From NCBI GenBank assembly GCA_016713735.1, contig JADJOP010000015.1, positions 144,625 to 208,624 on the forward strand: 64,000 nt of DNA, read 5' to 3'. The translations under genes were made by a program, and so were the position numbers. The stretch comes from Bryobacterales bacterium (GTDB lineage: Bacteria; Acidobacteriota; Terriglobia; Bryobacterales; Bryobacteraceae). Each line of letters opens with the position of its first letter. Positions within the stretch are counted from its first letter, which is position 1. The notes beneath the pieces are model-generated. The model was not told the DNA's origin, ran no database searches, and saw nothing but the letters and a program-made list of their open reading frames with translations. Shown in pieces: positions 1-8,940 of the stretch.

Positions 1-2
1 AG

Positions 3-3000
3 AAGGACTGGTGGGTCTGGCTGCGCGGCGCCGCCATCGCCCTGCTCGCCTATGGCCTCACCGCCTTCTGGCTCTCCCCCAGCTATCTCGACATCACGAC
101 GCGCAACCTGCGCTGGGTATCGCAGCCGGGGCACCTCTGGTCGGCCATTCTCGCTGTTGTTCTCATCGCCCTCTACGCCTTGCTCACCTGGCGCAGGGCC
201 AACGGACAGCCGCAGCGGGCCTGGTTCGTCTTCGTCGCCGGCTTTGCCATGCTGTTCACGCTCAACGTGGCAGGGCAAAATCATTTCGATTTCCGCGTCG
301 CCGGCGAACCGCAGCGCCTCGCCCCGGAACTTGACCTCGCGCTCATCCTGCTGGGCGTCGAATTCCTGCGCTGGCTGGCCGCGCGCCGATTCGGCCCCAT
401 GCATGCGCGCCTCGGGCAATGGCTGCCGCGCACGCTCGCCGTGCTGCTGTTCGTGGCCGCGCTGGTTCCCGCCAAAGGCTACATCCGCCGCGCCTGGGAC
501 TATTTCCCCGAAGACCGCACCCCCCAAAACCGCATCGAATACCGCATGACGGAGTGGATCGCCGCGCACCTTCCCGGCGAACGTATCCTGGCCACGGGCT
601 CGCTGCGCTTCTGGTTCAACACCTGGCATCACATTCCGCAACTCGGCGGCGGCTCCGAACAGGGCATGCTGAATGACCTCGTCATCGAGCCCTACTACCA
701 GGCCACCTATGGTGAAGATCCGGAGATGACCAAGGTCTGGATGCAGGCCTTTGGTGTCGGCGCCATCGCCGTGCACGAGAAGTCGTCCACCGAGGTCTAC
801 CACGACTATGTCCGCACCGACCTCTTCGCCAAGCACATGGACACGCTCTACGCGAGCGGCCAGGGCGACTTCGTCTACCGCATTCCGCGCCGCTTCCCCG
901 AACGCGCGCGCATTGTGCGCAAGTCGCAACTGGAGGCCGTGCCCACCATCGCCCGCCCGGTGAATGTCGATCATCTGCGAGCCTACACCACCGCGATTGA
1001 GCAGGGCCCCGACCGCCGTCCCGAAGTGACTCGCGAAGCGCCTGACCGCATTCGCGTTCGCGCCCGCTTCGAGGAAGGCGAAGCGCTGGTGGTGCAGGAG
1101 AACTTCGATCCCTACTGGCGCGCCTACTCCGGGGCCGGGGCCTCGCTCCCCGTGCGCCGCGACCCGCTCGGCTTCCTCCTCATCGACGCGCCCGCCGGCG
1201 ATGGCGACATCCTGCTCACCTTCACGCTGCCCCGCGAGAACGCCATCGGGCGCCTCGTCACCGCCCTGACCGCGCTCATCCTGCTCTACCTGCTCCTCGC
1301 CTCGCGCGGCGGCGGCCCCTTGGCGCCGGGCTGGCGCACGCGCACGGTGATGCTCACCGGCCTCGCCGCCGTGGCCGTGGTGAGCTTCGGCTTCAATCTC
1401 ATCCTGTTCTTCCCCGGCGAATCCGTCTACCGCGACAGCATCGAGATGGGCTACGCCTCCATCGCCCGCACCATCGCCGCCAACCCGCATCCGTGGAGTT
1501 GGGATCCGCTCCACTACAACGGCCTGCCCACGCAGTTTCTCTACCTGCCGCTGTTGCCCTACGCAGCGGCCGCTGCGACGCGCCTGCTGCCCGCCATCGA
1601 GTTCCCCTACCTCTGGCGTCTGCTCGTAGCCGTGGCCACCTGTTGCGCGCCGCTGGCTGTCTGGTGGCTCGTGCGGCTGTTCACCCGCAGCACGCTGTGG
1701 GCGACCCTAAGCGCGCTCGCCTGGACGCTGTGGTCCCCCGGCTATGCGCTCTTCGAACAGCTCGATGGCGACCGCGGCCTGGCGCAACTGCCGTGGCGCT
1801 TGCAGGTGCTGGTGAAATACGGCGAGGGGCCGCACAACGTCGGGCTGGCCCTGCTGCCGCTGGCCATCATCGCCGCGTGGTTCGCCGCCACGCGCCCCGG
1901 CTTCTGGCGCATCTTTCTCGCCGCCGTGGCCATGATGGCCGTGACGCTGTCCAATTGGATCGCCGCCGTCGCCCTCGCCTGGTGCATGCTGGCCCTGCTG
2001 CTGGCCGGCCTCGGCACGCACGCCTGGACCAACTTCCGCGTCACCCGTGTTCTCGCCGCGGCCGTGCTGGCCTATCTGCTGGCGGCCTTCTGGCTGACAC
2101 CAACCTTCGTTTCCACCATGGCCTTCAACTGGCCCAAGGACGCCTACGAGTACAAGTTCCAAAATTCGCAGGTCTGGATGATGCTCGGCCTTCCCGTAGG
2201 CGCGCTGCTCATCCGCCTGCTGTTCCTGCGCGCGCGCCAGTCGTTCTTCTGGTGCTATCTCACGCTCTGCGCCTTCGGCTTCGCCTGGATCGTCGCCGGC
2301 TTCTACCGCTTCGGCTACAACACGCTTCCCGAATCGCGCCGCTATGCGATGGAGTTTGAGCTGTTCGCGATCCTCTTCGCCATGGAGACCCTCCGCCGGG
2401 CCCTGCAACATCGCTGGCTCATCACGCAACTGGCGGGGGCGGCCCTCTTCATCGCCTTCGTGCTGCTCGGCGCCAACCAGGTGCGGCTCTACGCCCTCAC
2501 CGCCTACCCGGCGCTTCATCCCATCCCGGCGCGCCAAACGGCCGAGGTGCGCACCGTCGATGCGTTGATGAATCTGCGCCCGCGCGGGCGTGTCGCCGTT
2601 TCCGGAGGCACACGCTACCGGTTGAACGCTCTGGCCCCGATCCCGCAGATGGGCGGCACGTTTGAATCGGGCCTCGCCGACCGCCGTCCCGTCGATTTCC
2701 TCTACCGCGCCCGCACATCAGCCCGCAGCAAGCCCGGCGCGGAAGGCCGCGACTCCGCTCTTCTGCTCGCCGCCCTGGGAGTCGAATATGTCGCTGTGCA
2801 TACGCCCGATTCCTCGGAGTATTTCCGCGATACGCGGCTTCCGGAGAAGTTCGAAGGCCTCCTCCCGCGCGTGCATGATGATCGCGGCGACCGCATCTAC
2901 CGCCTGCCCTACTCTGGCCTCGCGCACCTCATCAGCCCCTCCGACGTGGTGAACGAACCGCCGCTCAACGCCGGCACGCGCGCCCTCAGCCGCTACCTCG

Positions 3001-3347
3001 CCGCCATCCACGATCCCCGCCGGCCGGCCGTGCATGCCTACGCGCCATCGCGGTCGCGCATCGAAGTGCGCGCCGCGGTTCCACCGGACAAGCTCCTTTC
3101 GGTGCAGATGAACTACCATCCCGGCTGGCGGGTGACGCAAGATGGCAAGCCCGTTCCCACCAGCGCCGATCAACTCGGCTTCCTGCTCGCCCGTCTTGAG
3201 CCCGCCGCCCACTCACACGTCGTTCTGCAATTTCAAGCCACACGCGAGACGCGCCTCTTCGGCTGGCTCTCCCTTCTGGCCTGGACCATATCCCTCAGCC
3301 TGTGTGTCCGCGCCCTGTGGCGCGCACGCCGTCCCCAAGGGGTTTGA
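3..3347 (+). CDS. Large polytopic membrane protein with internal duplication (5' truncated)
   Basis: The frame is already open at the window edge, so the N-terminus is missing; about 1,114 residues are visible. Hydrophobic helices (for example around 1250-1310, 1350-1410, 1550-1700, 1840-2100 and 2180-2480) alternate with soluble segments, as in bacterial membrane glycosyltransferase-like or PTPS-related proteins. The two halves resemble each other. FWLSPSYL near position 70 matches FWLTPTFV near 2090. A soluble segment starting ILATGSLRFWF and containing GVGAIAVHE matches one starting VAVSGGTRYRL and containing GVEYVAVHT. A C-terminal beta-like segment (FDPYWRAYSG) matches YHPGWRVTQD. I infer a tandem duplication fused in one chain. 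The function is unknown, possibly sugar or lipid transfer at the envelope. The stop lies 2 nt before the YihY start, so the two are probably co-transcribed. Confidence 0.6.
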   Translation, partial: KDWWVWLRGAAIALLAYGLTAFWLSPSYLDITTRNLRWVSQPGHLWSAILAVVLIALYALLTWRRANGQPQRAWFVFVAGFAMLFTLNVAGQNHFDFRVAGEPQRLAPELDLALILLGVEFLRWLAARRFGPMHARLGQWLPRTLAVLLFVAALVPAKGYIRRAWDYFPEDRTPQNRIEYRMTEWIAAHLPGERILATGSLRFWFNTWHHIPQLGGGSEQGMLNDLVIEPYYQATYGEDPEMTKVWMQAFGVGAIAVHEKSSTEVYHDYVRTDLFAKHMDTLYASGQGDFVYRIPRRFPERARIVRKSQLEAVPTIARPVNVDHLRAYTTAIEQGPDRRPEVTREAPDRIRVRARFEEGEALVVQENFDPYWRAYSGAGASLPVRRDPLGFLLIDAPAGDGDILLTFTLPRENAIGRLVTALTALILLYLLLASRGGGPLAPGWRTRTVMLTGLAAVAVVSFGFNLILFFPGESVYRDSIEMGYASIARTIAANPHPWSWDPLHYNGLPTQFLYLPLLPYAAAAATRLLPAIEFPYLWRLLVAVATCCAPLAVWWLVRLFTRSTLWATLSALAWTLWSPGYALFEQLDGDRGLAQLPWRLQVLVKYGEGPHNVGLALLPLAIIAAWFAATRPGFWRIFLAAVAMMAVTLSNWIAAVALAWCMLALLLAGLGTHAWTNFRVTRVLAAAVLAYLLAAFWLTPTFVSTMAFNWPKDAYEYKFQNSQVWMMLGLPVGALLIRLLFLRARQSFFWCYLTLCAFGFAWIVAGFYRFGYNTLPESRRYAMEFELFAILFAMETLRRALQHRWLITQLAGAALFIAFVLLGANQVRLYALTAYPALHPIPARQTAEVRTVDALMNLRPRGRVAVSGGTRYRLNALAPIPQMGGTFESGLADRRPVDFLYRARTSARSKPGAEGRDSALLLAALGVEYVAVHTPDSSEYFRDTRLPEKFEGLLPRVHDDRGDRIYRLPYSGLAHLISPSDVVNEPPLNAGTRALSRYLAAIHDPRRPAVHAYAPSRSRIEVRAAVPPDKLLSVQMNYHPGWRVTQDGKPVPTSADQLGFLLARLEPAAHSHVVLQFQATRETRLFGWLSLLAWTISLSLCVRALWRARRPQGV

Positions 3348-3349
3348 CC

Positions 3350-4219
3350 ATGTTGGCGCGCACTCTGGCTCTTCTCAAACGCGCCGCCTGGATGACCTAC
3401 GAGGAGAACTGCCTCTCCATCTCCAAGGGCGCCGCCTATTCCGGCCTGCTCGCCTTCTTCCCCGTTCTGACAACACTGGCCACCCTCCTGGTGCAGGCCC
3501 AGGCCGACGCCGTGCTCCCCGTGCTCTCCTGGTTTCTCGAACACATCGTTCCGCCGGGCGCCGAAGAGCTGGTGCTGAAGCGCTTCGCCGTGGAAGGCCA
3601 GCGCCCGCTGTCGGTCCTCATCGGGGCCACGCTCATCAGTCTCTACGCCGCCTCGGGACTCATGCTCAGTCTCATGGAGGGCTTCAACGCCGTCTATCAC
3701 GTGCCCGTCGGCCGGCCCTGGTACAAGCAGCGCGGCTACGCTGCCCTGCTCGTGCTCACCTCGGCGCTGCCCGCCGTCGGCGCCTCGGCGCTCATCCTCT
3801 TTGGCGACCGCAGCGAACGCTGGGTGCTGAGACTGCTTCAGGATGACGCCATGCTCAGCCAGGCCACTTCCGGACTCCTGTTCGCCGGCAAGGCGCTCCG
3901 CCTTGTCGTCGCCTTCCTCGCCGTAACGCTGGTCACCATGCTGCTCTACCGCATCGGACCGCGCCGCAGGCAATCGTGGGCCGCCGTGTGGCGCGGCTCC
4001 GTGGTCGCCACCGTGCTCTGGTTCCTGCTCACGCTGGCCTTTGGCTGGTACGTGCGCAATCTCTCCAACTACAACGTCATGTACGGCAGCGTGGCCACCG
4101 TCATCGCGCTCATCGTGTGGATGTACATGCTCAGCGTCGTGGCCCTCTACGGCTGCGCCTACAATGCCGTCCACGAGCAGGCCAACGCTCCGCCGCCTAC
4201 TCCCCCAGCCAGCGCTTGA
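3350..4219 (+). CDS. YihY/BrkB family inner-membrane protein
   Basis: The 289-residue product has the N-terminal signature of the YihY (formerly ribonuclease BN-like) family: a short amphipathic segment, then GAAYSGLLAFFPVLTTLATL, followed by about five more membrane helices and a family-like loop (SNYNVMYGSVATVIALIVWM). Family members are integral membrane proteins without proven nuclease activity; some act as transporters or virulence-associated factors. I chose the ATG at 3350, preceded by AAGGGG at 3337-3342, rather than the in-frame ATG at 3302, which would overlap the upstream gene. The 3' end overlaps the convergent response-regulator gene by 23 bp. The family assignment is firm; the role is not. 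Confidence 0.85.
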   Translation: MLARTLALLKRAAWMTYEENCLSISKGAAYSGLLAFFPVLTTLATLLVQAQADAVLPVLSWFLEHIVPPGAEELVLKRFAVEGQRPLSVLIGATLISLYAASGLMLSLMEGFNAVYHVPVGRPWYKQRGYAALLVLTSALPAVGASALILFGDRSERWVLRLLQDDAMLSQATSGLLFAGKALRLVVAFLAVTLVTMLLYRIGPRRRQSWAAVWRGSVVATVLWFLLTLAFGWYVRNLSNYNVMYGSVATVIALIVWMYMLSVVALYGCAYNAVHEQANAPPPTPPASA

Positions 4220-4946
4220 AGGCCGCCGCGCGCTCCTGGCTGACGATCACTTCGGCGCTCGTTGCCGGCCGCAGCTCCACCAGCAGCTTGCCCTTGCCGT
4301 GCGGCGCGCACCGCGCCACGGCTTCAATCGACACCAGGTAGTTGCGGTTCAGCCGGAAGAAACGCCCCGGCTCCAGTTCCCCCTCGATCTCGGTGAGCGC
4401 CTTGTCCAGCATGAACCGCTTTGCCTCGCGCGTAACCAGGAACACCAGTTTGTGTTCACTGAACAGATACGCGACATCGCCCGTCCGCACGCTGAGAAAC
4501 TCGTTGCCCTTGCGCACGAGGAAACGCTCGCGCGCGCCGGCGGGCCGCCGCAGGGCCTGCGCCAGCGCGGCATGGTCGGCGAGAAAGTGCCCCTGCAGGC
4601 GCGCGTACTTCTCCAGCGCCGCCGCCACCGCCTCCTGCTTGATCGGCTTCAGCAGGTAGTCGATCCCATTCGTCTGGAAGGCCTCCAGAACATAATCGTC
4701 ATAGGCCGTGGTGAACACCACGGGACACTCCACGCGCGCCTGCCGCAGCAGGTCAAACGACGTCCCGTCGCCCAGTTGAATGTCGGCGAACAGCAGGTCA
4801 GGCTGCCTGTGGCGGCGAAACCAGTCCAGCGCCCCGGCCACGCTTTCCAACTCCGCCGCGATCTCCACGCCCGGATCGCACGCCGCGATGCACTCGGCCA
4901 GCCGCCGCCGCGCCAGCGGTTCGTCCTCCAGAATCACGATTCTCAC
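4197..4946 (-). CDS. LytTR-family response regulator
   Basis: A 249-residue regulator. Residues 1-120 form a receiver domain with the acidic pocket (ILEDE), phospho-acceptor D55 (LLFADIQLG), the TTAYDDY switch segment and the LLKPI lysine. Residues about 140-245 are a LytTR DNA-binding domain (FLVRKGNEFLSVRTGDVAYL, then RFFRLNRNYLVSIEAV). It starts with GTG, and that codon overlaps the stop of the upstream kinase gene as GTGA (4943-4946), so the pair is translationally coupled. It should bind DNA as a phosphorylated dimer in response to the adjacent LytS-type kinase. Targets are unknown; the divergent DUF1761 gene at 6081 is one candidate. Confidence 0.93.
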   Translation of the reverse strand: MRIVILEDEPLARRRLAECIAACDPGVEIAAELESVAGALDWFRRHRQPDLLFADIQLGDGTSFDLLRQARVECPVVFTTAYDDYVLEAFQTNGIDYLLKPIKQEAVAAALEKYARLQGHFLADHAALAQALRRPAGARERFLVRKGNEFLSVRTGDVAYLFSEHKLVFLVTREAKRFMLDKALTEIEGELEPGRFFRLNRNYLVSIEAVARCAPHGKGKLLVELRPATSAEVIVSQERAAAFKRWLGE

Positions 4947-6019
4947 GCCAGCCGCTCCACTGGCAGCGTGACGCGAAACTCGCCGCCTGCCTCACTCACC
5001 TCGATGCCGCGCCCGAGAATCAGGCGGCAGCGTTCATCGAGATTGCGCAGCCCGATGCGCCCCGACTCCCGCACGCCCGTGCGCGGACGCTGCTCGTTGC
5101 TCATCGTCAGGCCGGCGCCGTTCCGCTCCAGCCGGATGCGCAGCGGCCGTTCGCGCGACAGCTCGTTATGCTTCACCGCGTTCTCGGCGAGAATCTGCAG
5201 CGAGATCGGCGGCGCCAGCAGCCCCTCCAACTCTCCATCGCTCGGAAGCTCCCACTCCACCGCTTCGCCGAAGCGCAGCCGCAGCAACTCGCAGTAGCGT
5301 GTCAGAAATCCCAGTTCCTCTTCGGCCATCACCAGGTCGCGCCCCTTGTGATGCAGGATGTAGCGGTAGACCTCGGCCAGGTTCTCATTGAACCGCCGCG
5401 CCTGCCCCGCATCGTGTTCGATCAACCACGACAGCGTGTTCAGCGAATTGAACAGGAAGTGCGGGTCCACCTGCGCCTTCAGCGCTTCCAGCTCTGCCTC
5501 GGCCCGCGCGCGCTCCACCTGCTCGACGCGCACCAGGTCCGACTCGCGCTGCTGGATCAGGTACACCGTCTCGTAGACGTGCGTGATGAACAGCACGCAG
5601 ATCACGCTCATCAGCGTCGAGGCGCGAATCGCGCTCCAGTCCGCCTCCATCCCCAAACCGCGAAACCACAGCCACAGCATCGCCACCGAAAGCGGCGCCG
5701 TGTAGAACACATTCGCCAGCACGAGCAGCACGATCTTCCGCACCGGATGCCGAAACCAGTCCAACCGCCGCCGCTGCACCAGCAGCATCCAGCGGTTGCC
5801 GTGCCAGATGAGAAACGACAGCGCCGTGAACCACAGGTAGCCCAGCCAGTAAAGCCCGTCGCGCGGCCCGAGCGCCCCGAACAGCCCGGTGAACAGCGGG
5901 ATCACAACGCCGAAGGCCGGGATCATGATGAGCCGGATGCGCAGGTCGCGCAGGGCGAACTCCGGCCTCGGTTCCAGCCTCGGCTCCAGCCGCGCCGTTT
6001 CCGGCTTCGGCAGCCCCAT
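4943..6019 (-). CDS. LytS/YehU-type sensor histidine kinase
   Basis: About 358 residues from the chosen ATG. Roughly four hydrophobic helices (IMIPAFGVVIPLFTGLFGAL, then a Trp-rich helix, LLVLANVFYTAPLSVAMLWL, and STLMSVICVLFITHV) precede a coiled linker and the His_kinase domain, with the phospho-acceptor in QVDPHFLFNSLNTL and the N-box in ISLQILAENAVKHN. The glycine-rich G-box is short (GRIGLRNLDERCRLILG), as usual for this family. The start is uncertain: the frame is open to 6151, a GTG lies at 6055, and ATG 6019 has GAGG about 14 nt upstream. It partners the LytTR regulator that overlaps its stop codon. The signal sensed is not evident because no extracellular ligand domain is present. 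Confidence 0.9.
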   Translation of the reverse strand: MGLPKPETARLEPRLEPRPEFALRDLRIRLIMIPAFGVVIPLFTGLFGALGPRDGLYWLGYLWFTALSFLIWHGNRWMLLVQRRRLDWFRHPVRKIVLLVLANVFYTAPLSVAMLWLWFRGLGMEADWSAIRASTLMSVICVLFITHVYETVYLIQQRESDLVRVEQVERARAEAELEALKAQVDPHFLFNSLNTLSWLIEHDAGQARRFNENLAEVYRYILHHKGRDLVMAEEELGFLTRYCELLRLRFGEAVEWELPSDGELEGLLAPPISLQILAENAVKHNELSRERPLRIRLERNGAGLTMSNEQRPRTGVRESGRIGLRNLDERCRLILGRGIEVSEAGGEFRVTLPVERLA

Positions 6020-6080
6020 TTCCGGGTTCAGCGCCTCAACTCTTGCTTCGCTCACGGTATGGCCGTATCGTACCGGATCT

Positions 6081-6485
6081 ATGGATCCTTCGAAACTGAA
6101 CTGGCTCGCCGTGGGCGCGGCGGCCCTATCAACATTCCTTCTCGGCGGCATCTGGTATTCGCCCGCCCTCTTCGGCCGCGCCTGGCAGCGGGAAACCGGA
6201 TTGAGCGATGCTCAACTGCAACAGCGCTCGCTCGCCGTCGTCTTCGGCGCGTCGTTCCTGCTCGCCCTGATCATGGCCTTCAACCTCGCCGCCTTCCTGC
6301 AGGGCCCGCCCGACCTGGCCTGGGGTATGGCCGCCGGCGCGCTCGCCGGCATCGGCTGGGTCGCCATGGCCATGGGCGTCACCTACCTGTTTGAAGCGCG
6401 CTCGATGAAGCTTTTCCTGATCAACGCCGGCTATCACGCCGTGTCGTTCGTCATCATGGGCGCGATTCTCGGCGTGTGGAAGTAG
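6081..6485 (+). CDS. DUF1761 family membrane protein
   Basis: 134 residues with four predicted membrane helices. The N-terminal segment LAVGAAALSTFLLGGIWYSP followed by LFGRAWQRETGLSD is characteristic of DUF1761, as is the C-terminal helix ending HAVSFVIMGAILGVWK. No enzymatic motif is visible. The gene diverges from the LytS-type kinase across about 60 bp and converges on the quinoprotein dehydrogenase gene, 37 bp away. ATG 6081 is preferred over the ATG at 5889 because the extra N-terminus would lie antisense inside the kinase and reads as low-complexity Arg/Ser sequence. Confidence 0.8.
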   Translation: MDPSKLNWLAVGAAALSTFLLGGIWYSPALFGRAWQRETGLSDAQLQQRSLAVVFGASFLLALIMAFNLAAFLQGPPDLAWGMAAGALAGIGWVAMAMGVTYLFEARSMKLFLINAGYHAVSFVIMGAILGVWK

Positions 6486-6522
6486 CGCGCCGCCGCGACT
6501 CACGCCGTGGCACGCCGCGCGC

Positions 6523-8118
6523 TTACTTCGCCTCGTCGCGCAGGGCGAAGGTGAACATCGAGTGGCCATTGGCCACGGTGACATACTGCTTGCCGTCCAC
6601 CGCGTAAGTGATCGGTGAGGAGGCCCCTTGCCCGCCCAGATACACACGCCACAGCAAGCCGCCCGTGGTCGCATCGAGCGCGAAGAAGTGTCCCTCGCGA
6701 TTGCCGCTGAACAAAACATTCGCAGCCGTGGTGAGCAGCCCGCTTTCGCTCACCTCGGCCATCTTGAACTCCCACAGCTTTTCCCCGGTGTCCCACTTCA
6801 GCGCGCGAATAGCCCCATAGCCCGAAGCCGGATTGCGCCGGTTCAGCCGGTCGCGACGCGTCGGCGCCACGTCTGACTTCACGCCGCCGGCCACATACCA
6901 TTTGCCCTGCTCGTAGGGCTGGTCCCAGGAGAAATAGCGGCTCGAATAGTCGTCCCACACGCTGAGGTAAAAATGTTTCGTCACCGGGCTGTAGGAGGGC
7001 GCAAACCAGTTGGTGCCGCCCTGCACGCCGGGGAAGGTAAGCGCGCCTTGCGTGCTCGGCCCGCGGCCCGGAATCTTCACCGGACGGCCCTTGGCATCGA
7101 GCCGCTCGGCCCAGGTCTGTTTCACAAACGGCACGCCGTGCAGGAACTCGCCCGTGGCGCGGTCGAGCACGTAGTAGAAGCCGTTGCGGTTGGCCCACAA
7201 CATCAGCTTGCGCGGCGTCCCTTTCCAGACGTCGTCCACCAGCACCGGCGTCTGCACGGCGTCCCAATCCCACTCATCATGCGGTGTGAACTGGAAGTGC
7301 CATTTCAGCTTGCCCGTCGTCGCATCGAGCGCCACCACGCAATCGGAATAAAGGTTATCGCCCGGACGCAGGCCAGGGTTCCAGTCCGGTCCCGGATTGC
7401 CGATGCCCCAGTAGGTGAGGTTGAGCGCCGGGTCGTAGGAGCCCGTGAGCCAGATGCTCGCCCCGCCATGCTTCCAGGAGTCGCCGCCCCAGGTCTCGTT
7501 GCCCGGCTCGCCCGGCTCGGGGATGGTCTTGAAGCGCCACGCCTCCTTGCCCGTCTTGGCGTCGTAGGCGGCGATGAAGCCGCGGATGCCCAGTTCGCCG
7601 CCCGCCGTGCCGATGATGACGAGGTTCTTCACCACCAGCGGCGCATGCGTGAGCGCGTAGCCCTTGCGGTAATCGCCGACCTCGGTCTCCCACATCTTCT
7701 TGCCCGTGGTGGCGTTCACCGCGATCAGCTTCATGTCGAGCGTGCCCATGTAGAGCACACCGTCAGCCAGCGCCACGCCGCGATTCACCTTGCCGCAGCA
7801 GGGATAGGTCACCTCCGGCAGACGGTGCTCATACACCCAATACTCGCGCCCGGTGGCCGCATCGAGCGCCACAATCGTGTTCGGCGCCTCGGTGAGGTAG
7901 AGGATGCCGTTGGCCACGAGCGGCGTCGTCTCGAACTTCTCCAGCGACTGCGCCTGCCACACCCACCGCAGCTCCAGGTTCTTCGCATTCGCCGGCGTAA
8001 TCTGCGCGAGCGTCGAATGGTGCCAGCTCGCGTAGGAGCCGTGATACGTCGGCCACTCCGCGCCTGACTGCGCCCACGCCGCCCCGCACAGGGCCACTGC
8101 CATCCCAATCGCTCTCAC
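6523..8118 (-). CDS. PQQ-dependent (quinoprotein) alcohol dehydrogenase
   Basis: 531 residues with a signal peptide (GMAVALCGAAWAQ) and an eight-bladed propeller of W-docking repeats (ALDAATGREYWVYEH, AVNATTGKKMWETEV, ALDATTGKLKWHFQF, ALDATTGGLLWRVYL). Two hallmarks of the methanol/ethanol dehydrogenase family are present: the vicinal cysteine pair in YPCCGKVNRG and the catalytic aspartate region PHDEWDWDAV. It should oxidise an alcohol or related substrate in the periplasm using PQQ and Ca2+ or a lanthanide; the substrate cannot be told. The start is GTG 8118, which overlaps the stop of the upstream cytochrome gene as GTGA, so electrons probably pass to that cytochrome. No pqq biosynthesis genes are in the window. 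Confidence 0.88.
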   Translation of the reverse strand: MRAIGMAVALCGAAWAQSGAEWPTYHGSYASWHHSTLAQITPANAKNLELRWVWQAQSLEKFETTPLVANGILYLTEAPNTIVALDAATGREYWVYEHRLPEVTYPCCGKVNRGVALADGVLYMGTLDMKLIAVNATTGKKMWETEVGDYRKGYALTHAPLVVKNLVIIGTAGGELGIRGFIAAYDAKTGKEAWRFKTIPEPGEPGNETWGGDSWKHGGASIWLTGSYDPALNLTYWGIGNPGPDWNPGLRPGDNLYSDCVVALDATTGKLKWHFQFTPHDEWDWDAVQTPVLVDDVWKGTPRKLMLWANRNGFYYVLDRATGEFLHGVPFVKQTWAERLDAKGRPVKIPGRGPSTQGALTFPGVQGGTNWFAPSYSPVTKHFYLSVWDDYSSRYFSWDQPYEQGKWYVAGGVKSDVAPTRRDRLNRRNPASGYGAIRALKWDTGEKLWEFKMAEVSESGLLTTAANVLFSGNREGHFFALDATTGGLLWRVYLGGQGASSPITYAVDGKQYVTVANGHSMFTFALRDEAK

Positions 8119-8867
8119 GGCCTGCCCTCCCGCAAACTCTCCAGATACGCCAGCATGTCGTCCAGATCCTTGCCCGCCAGCTTGCCTTGAAACGACGGCA
8201 TCGGCGACTTCGCTTCGAGCGCCGACTGTGCCAACTCCCGCTTGTCGATTGTGCGCAGCCGTCCGCCCTTTTCCATCACTTGAATCGAGAAGGTGTCCTC
8301 GTTCAGCCGCCGCCCTTCCACCACCGTGCCGTTGCGCAGCGTGCCCTTCCAACTCCAATACTCGGTGGCCACCTCCGCGCCCGGTTCGAGCAACGCCTGA
8401 CGCAGCTCCGGCCGCGACATCCGCGCCGCCGCCAGCGCCAGGTCAGGCGCGCCTCCGGCATGGCACTGTGCGCATTGCAGCGCCGCCGCCAGTTCCGCCC
8501 CGCGCCGCGCATTGCCCCCGCTCGCTCCCTGCGCCACCTGCAGCGAGGCGAGGTGCGTAATCACCTGCCACACCTTTGCGCCGTTCAGCGAGAACCCCGG
8601 CATCGTCGTCCCGGCAATGCCCTTGTTGATGACACGGAACATCGCCTCTTCCGACACGGCGTGTTTGAACTGCCCGCGCGTCAGGTCAGGGCCTCCGCCG
8701 CCGCCCTTGCCGTCGGCGCCGTGGCAGCTGGCGCACTGCGACTTATACACGATCGCACCCTCGGCGCGGTCCCGCGGCGTTTGAAACGGATTGCTCAGCT
8801 TGAAGGTGCTGTGCTGGCACCAGACAGCCGCCGCAGCGGCGAGTAGACAAAAAAGACCTCTCAACAC
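8115..8867 (-). CDS. Secreted dihaem cytochrome c
   Basis: About 250 residues with a hydrophobic N-terminal export signal and two CXXCH haem-attachment motifs, CASCH near residue 47 and CAQCH near residue 130. The first domain is a class I cytochrome (FRVINKGIAGTTMPGF supplies the axial Met). The second, with its MPSFQG motif near the C-terminus, resembles cytochromes paired with quinoprotein dehydrogenases. The GTG at 8867 gives a compact signal peptide; ATG 8888 is an alternative. Its stop overlaps the dehydrogenase start, so this is the likely electron acceptor of that enzyme. It diverges from uvrB across about 70 bp. Confidence 0.85.
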   Translation of the reverse strand: MLRGLFCLLAAAAAVWCQHSTFKLSNPFQTPRDRAEGAIVYKSQCASCHGADGKGGGGGPDLTRGQFKHAVSEEAMFRVINKGIAGTTMPGFSLNGAKVWQVITHLASLQVAQGASGGNARRGAELAAALQCAQCHAGGAPDLALAAARMSRPELRQALLEPGAEVATEYWSWKGTLRNGTVVEGRRLNEDTFSIQVMEKGGRLRTIDKRELAQSALEAKSPMPSFQGKLAGKDLDDMLAYLESLREGRP

Positions 8868-8928
8868 AATGGGCGCAGTATACAGCATGCCGGGCGGCAT
8901 GGCTGCGCCCGGCCCCGTCGCGGATTCG

Positions 8929-8934
8929 TACACT
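8929..8934 (+). promoter_or_regulatory. -10-like TACACT in front of uvrB
   Basis: TACACT ends 6 nt before the uvrB ATG. AAGGA sits directly against the ATG, too close for normal Shine-Dalgarno spacing. This suggests a transcript starting at or next to the start codon. The same arrangement recurs at many genes in this window. No convincing -35 hexamer was seen. Confidence 0.5.
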
Positions 8935-8940
8935 GAAGGA

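Noticed and set aside
4041..5297. Long plus-strand open frame antisense to the LytTR regulator and kinase
   Set aside because: Low-complexity Arg/Gln/His-rich translation with no motif; the minus strand holds two well-conserved genes.
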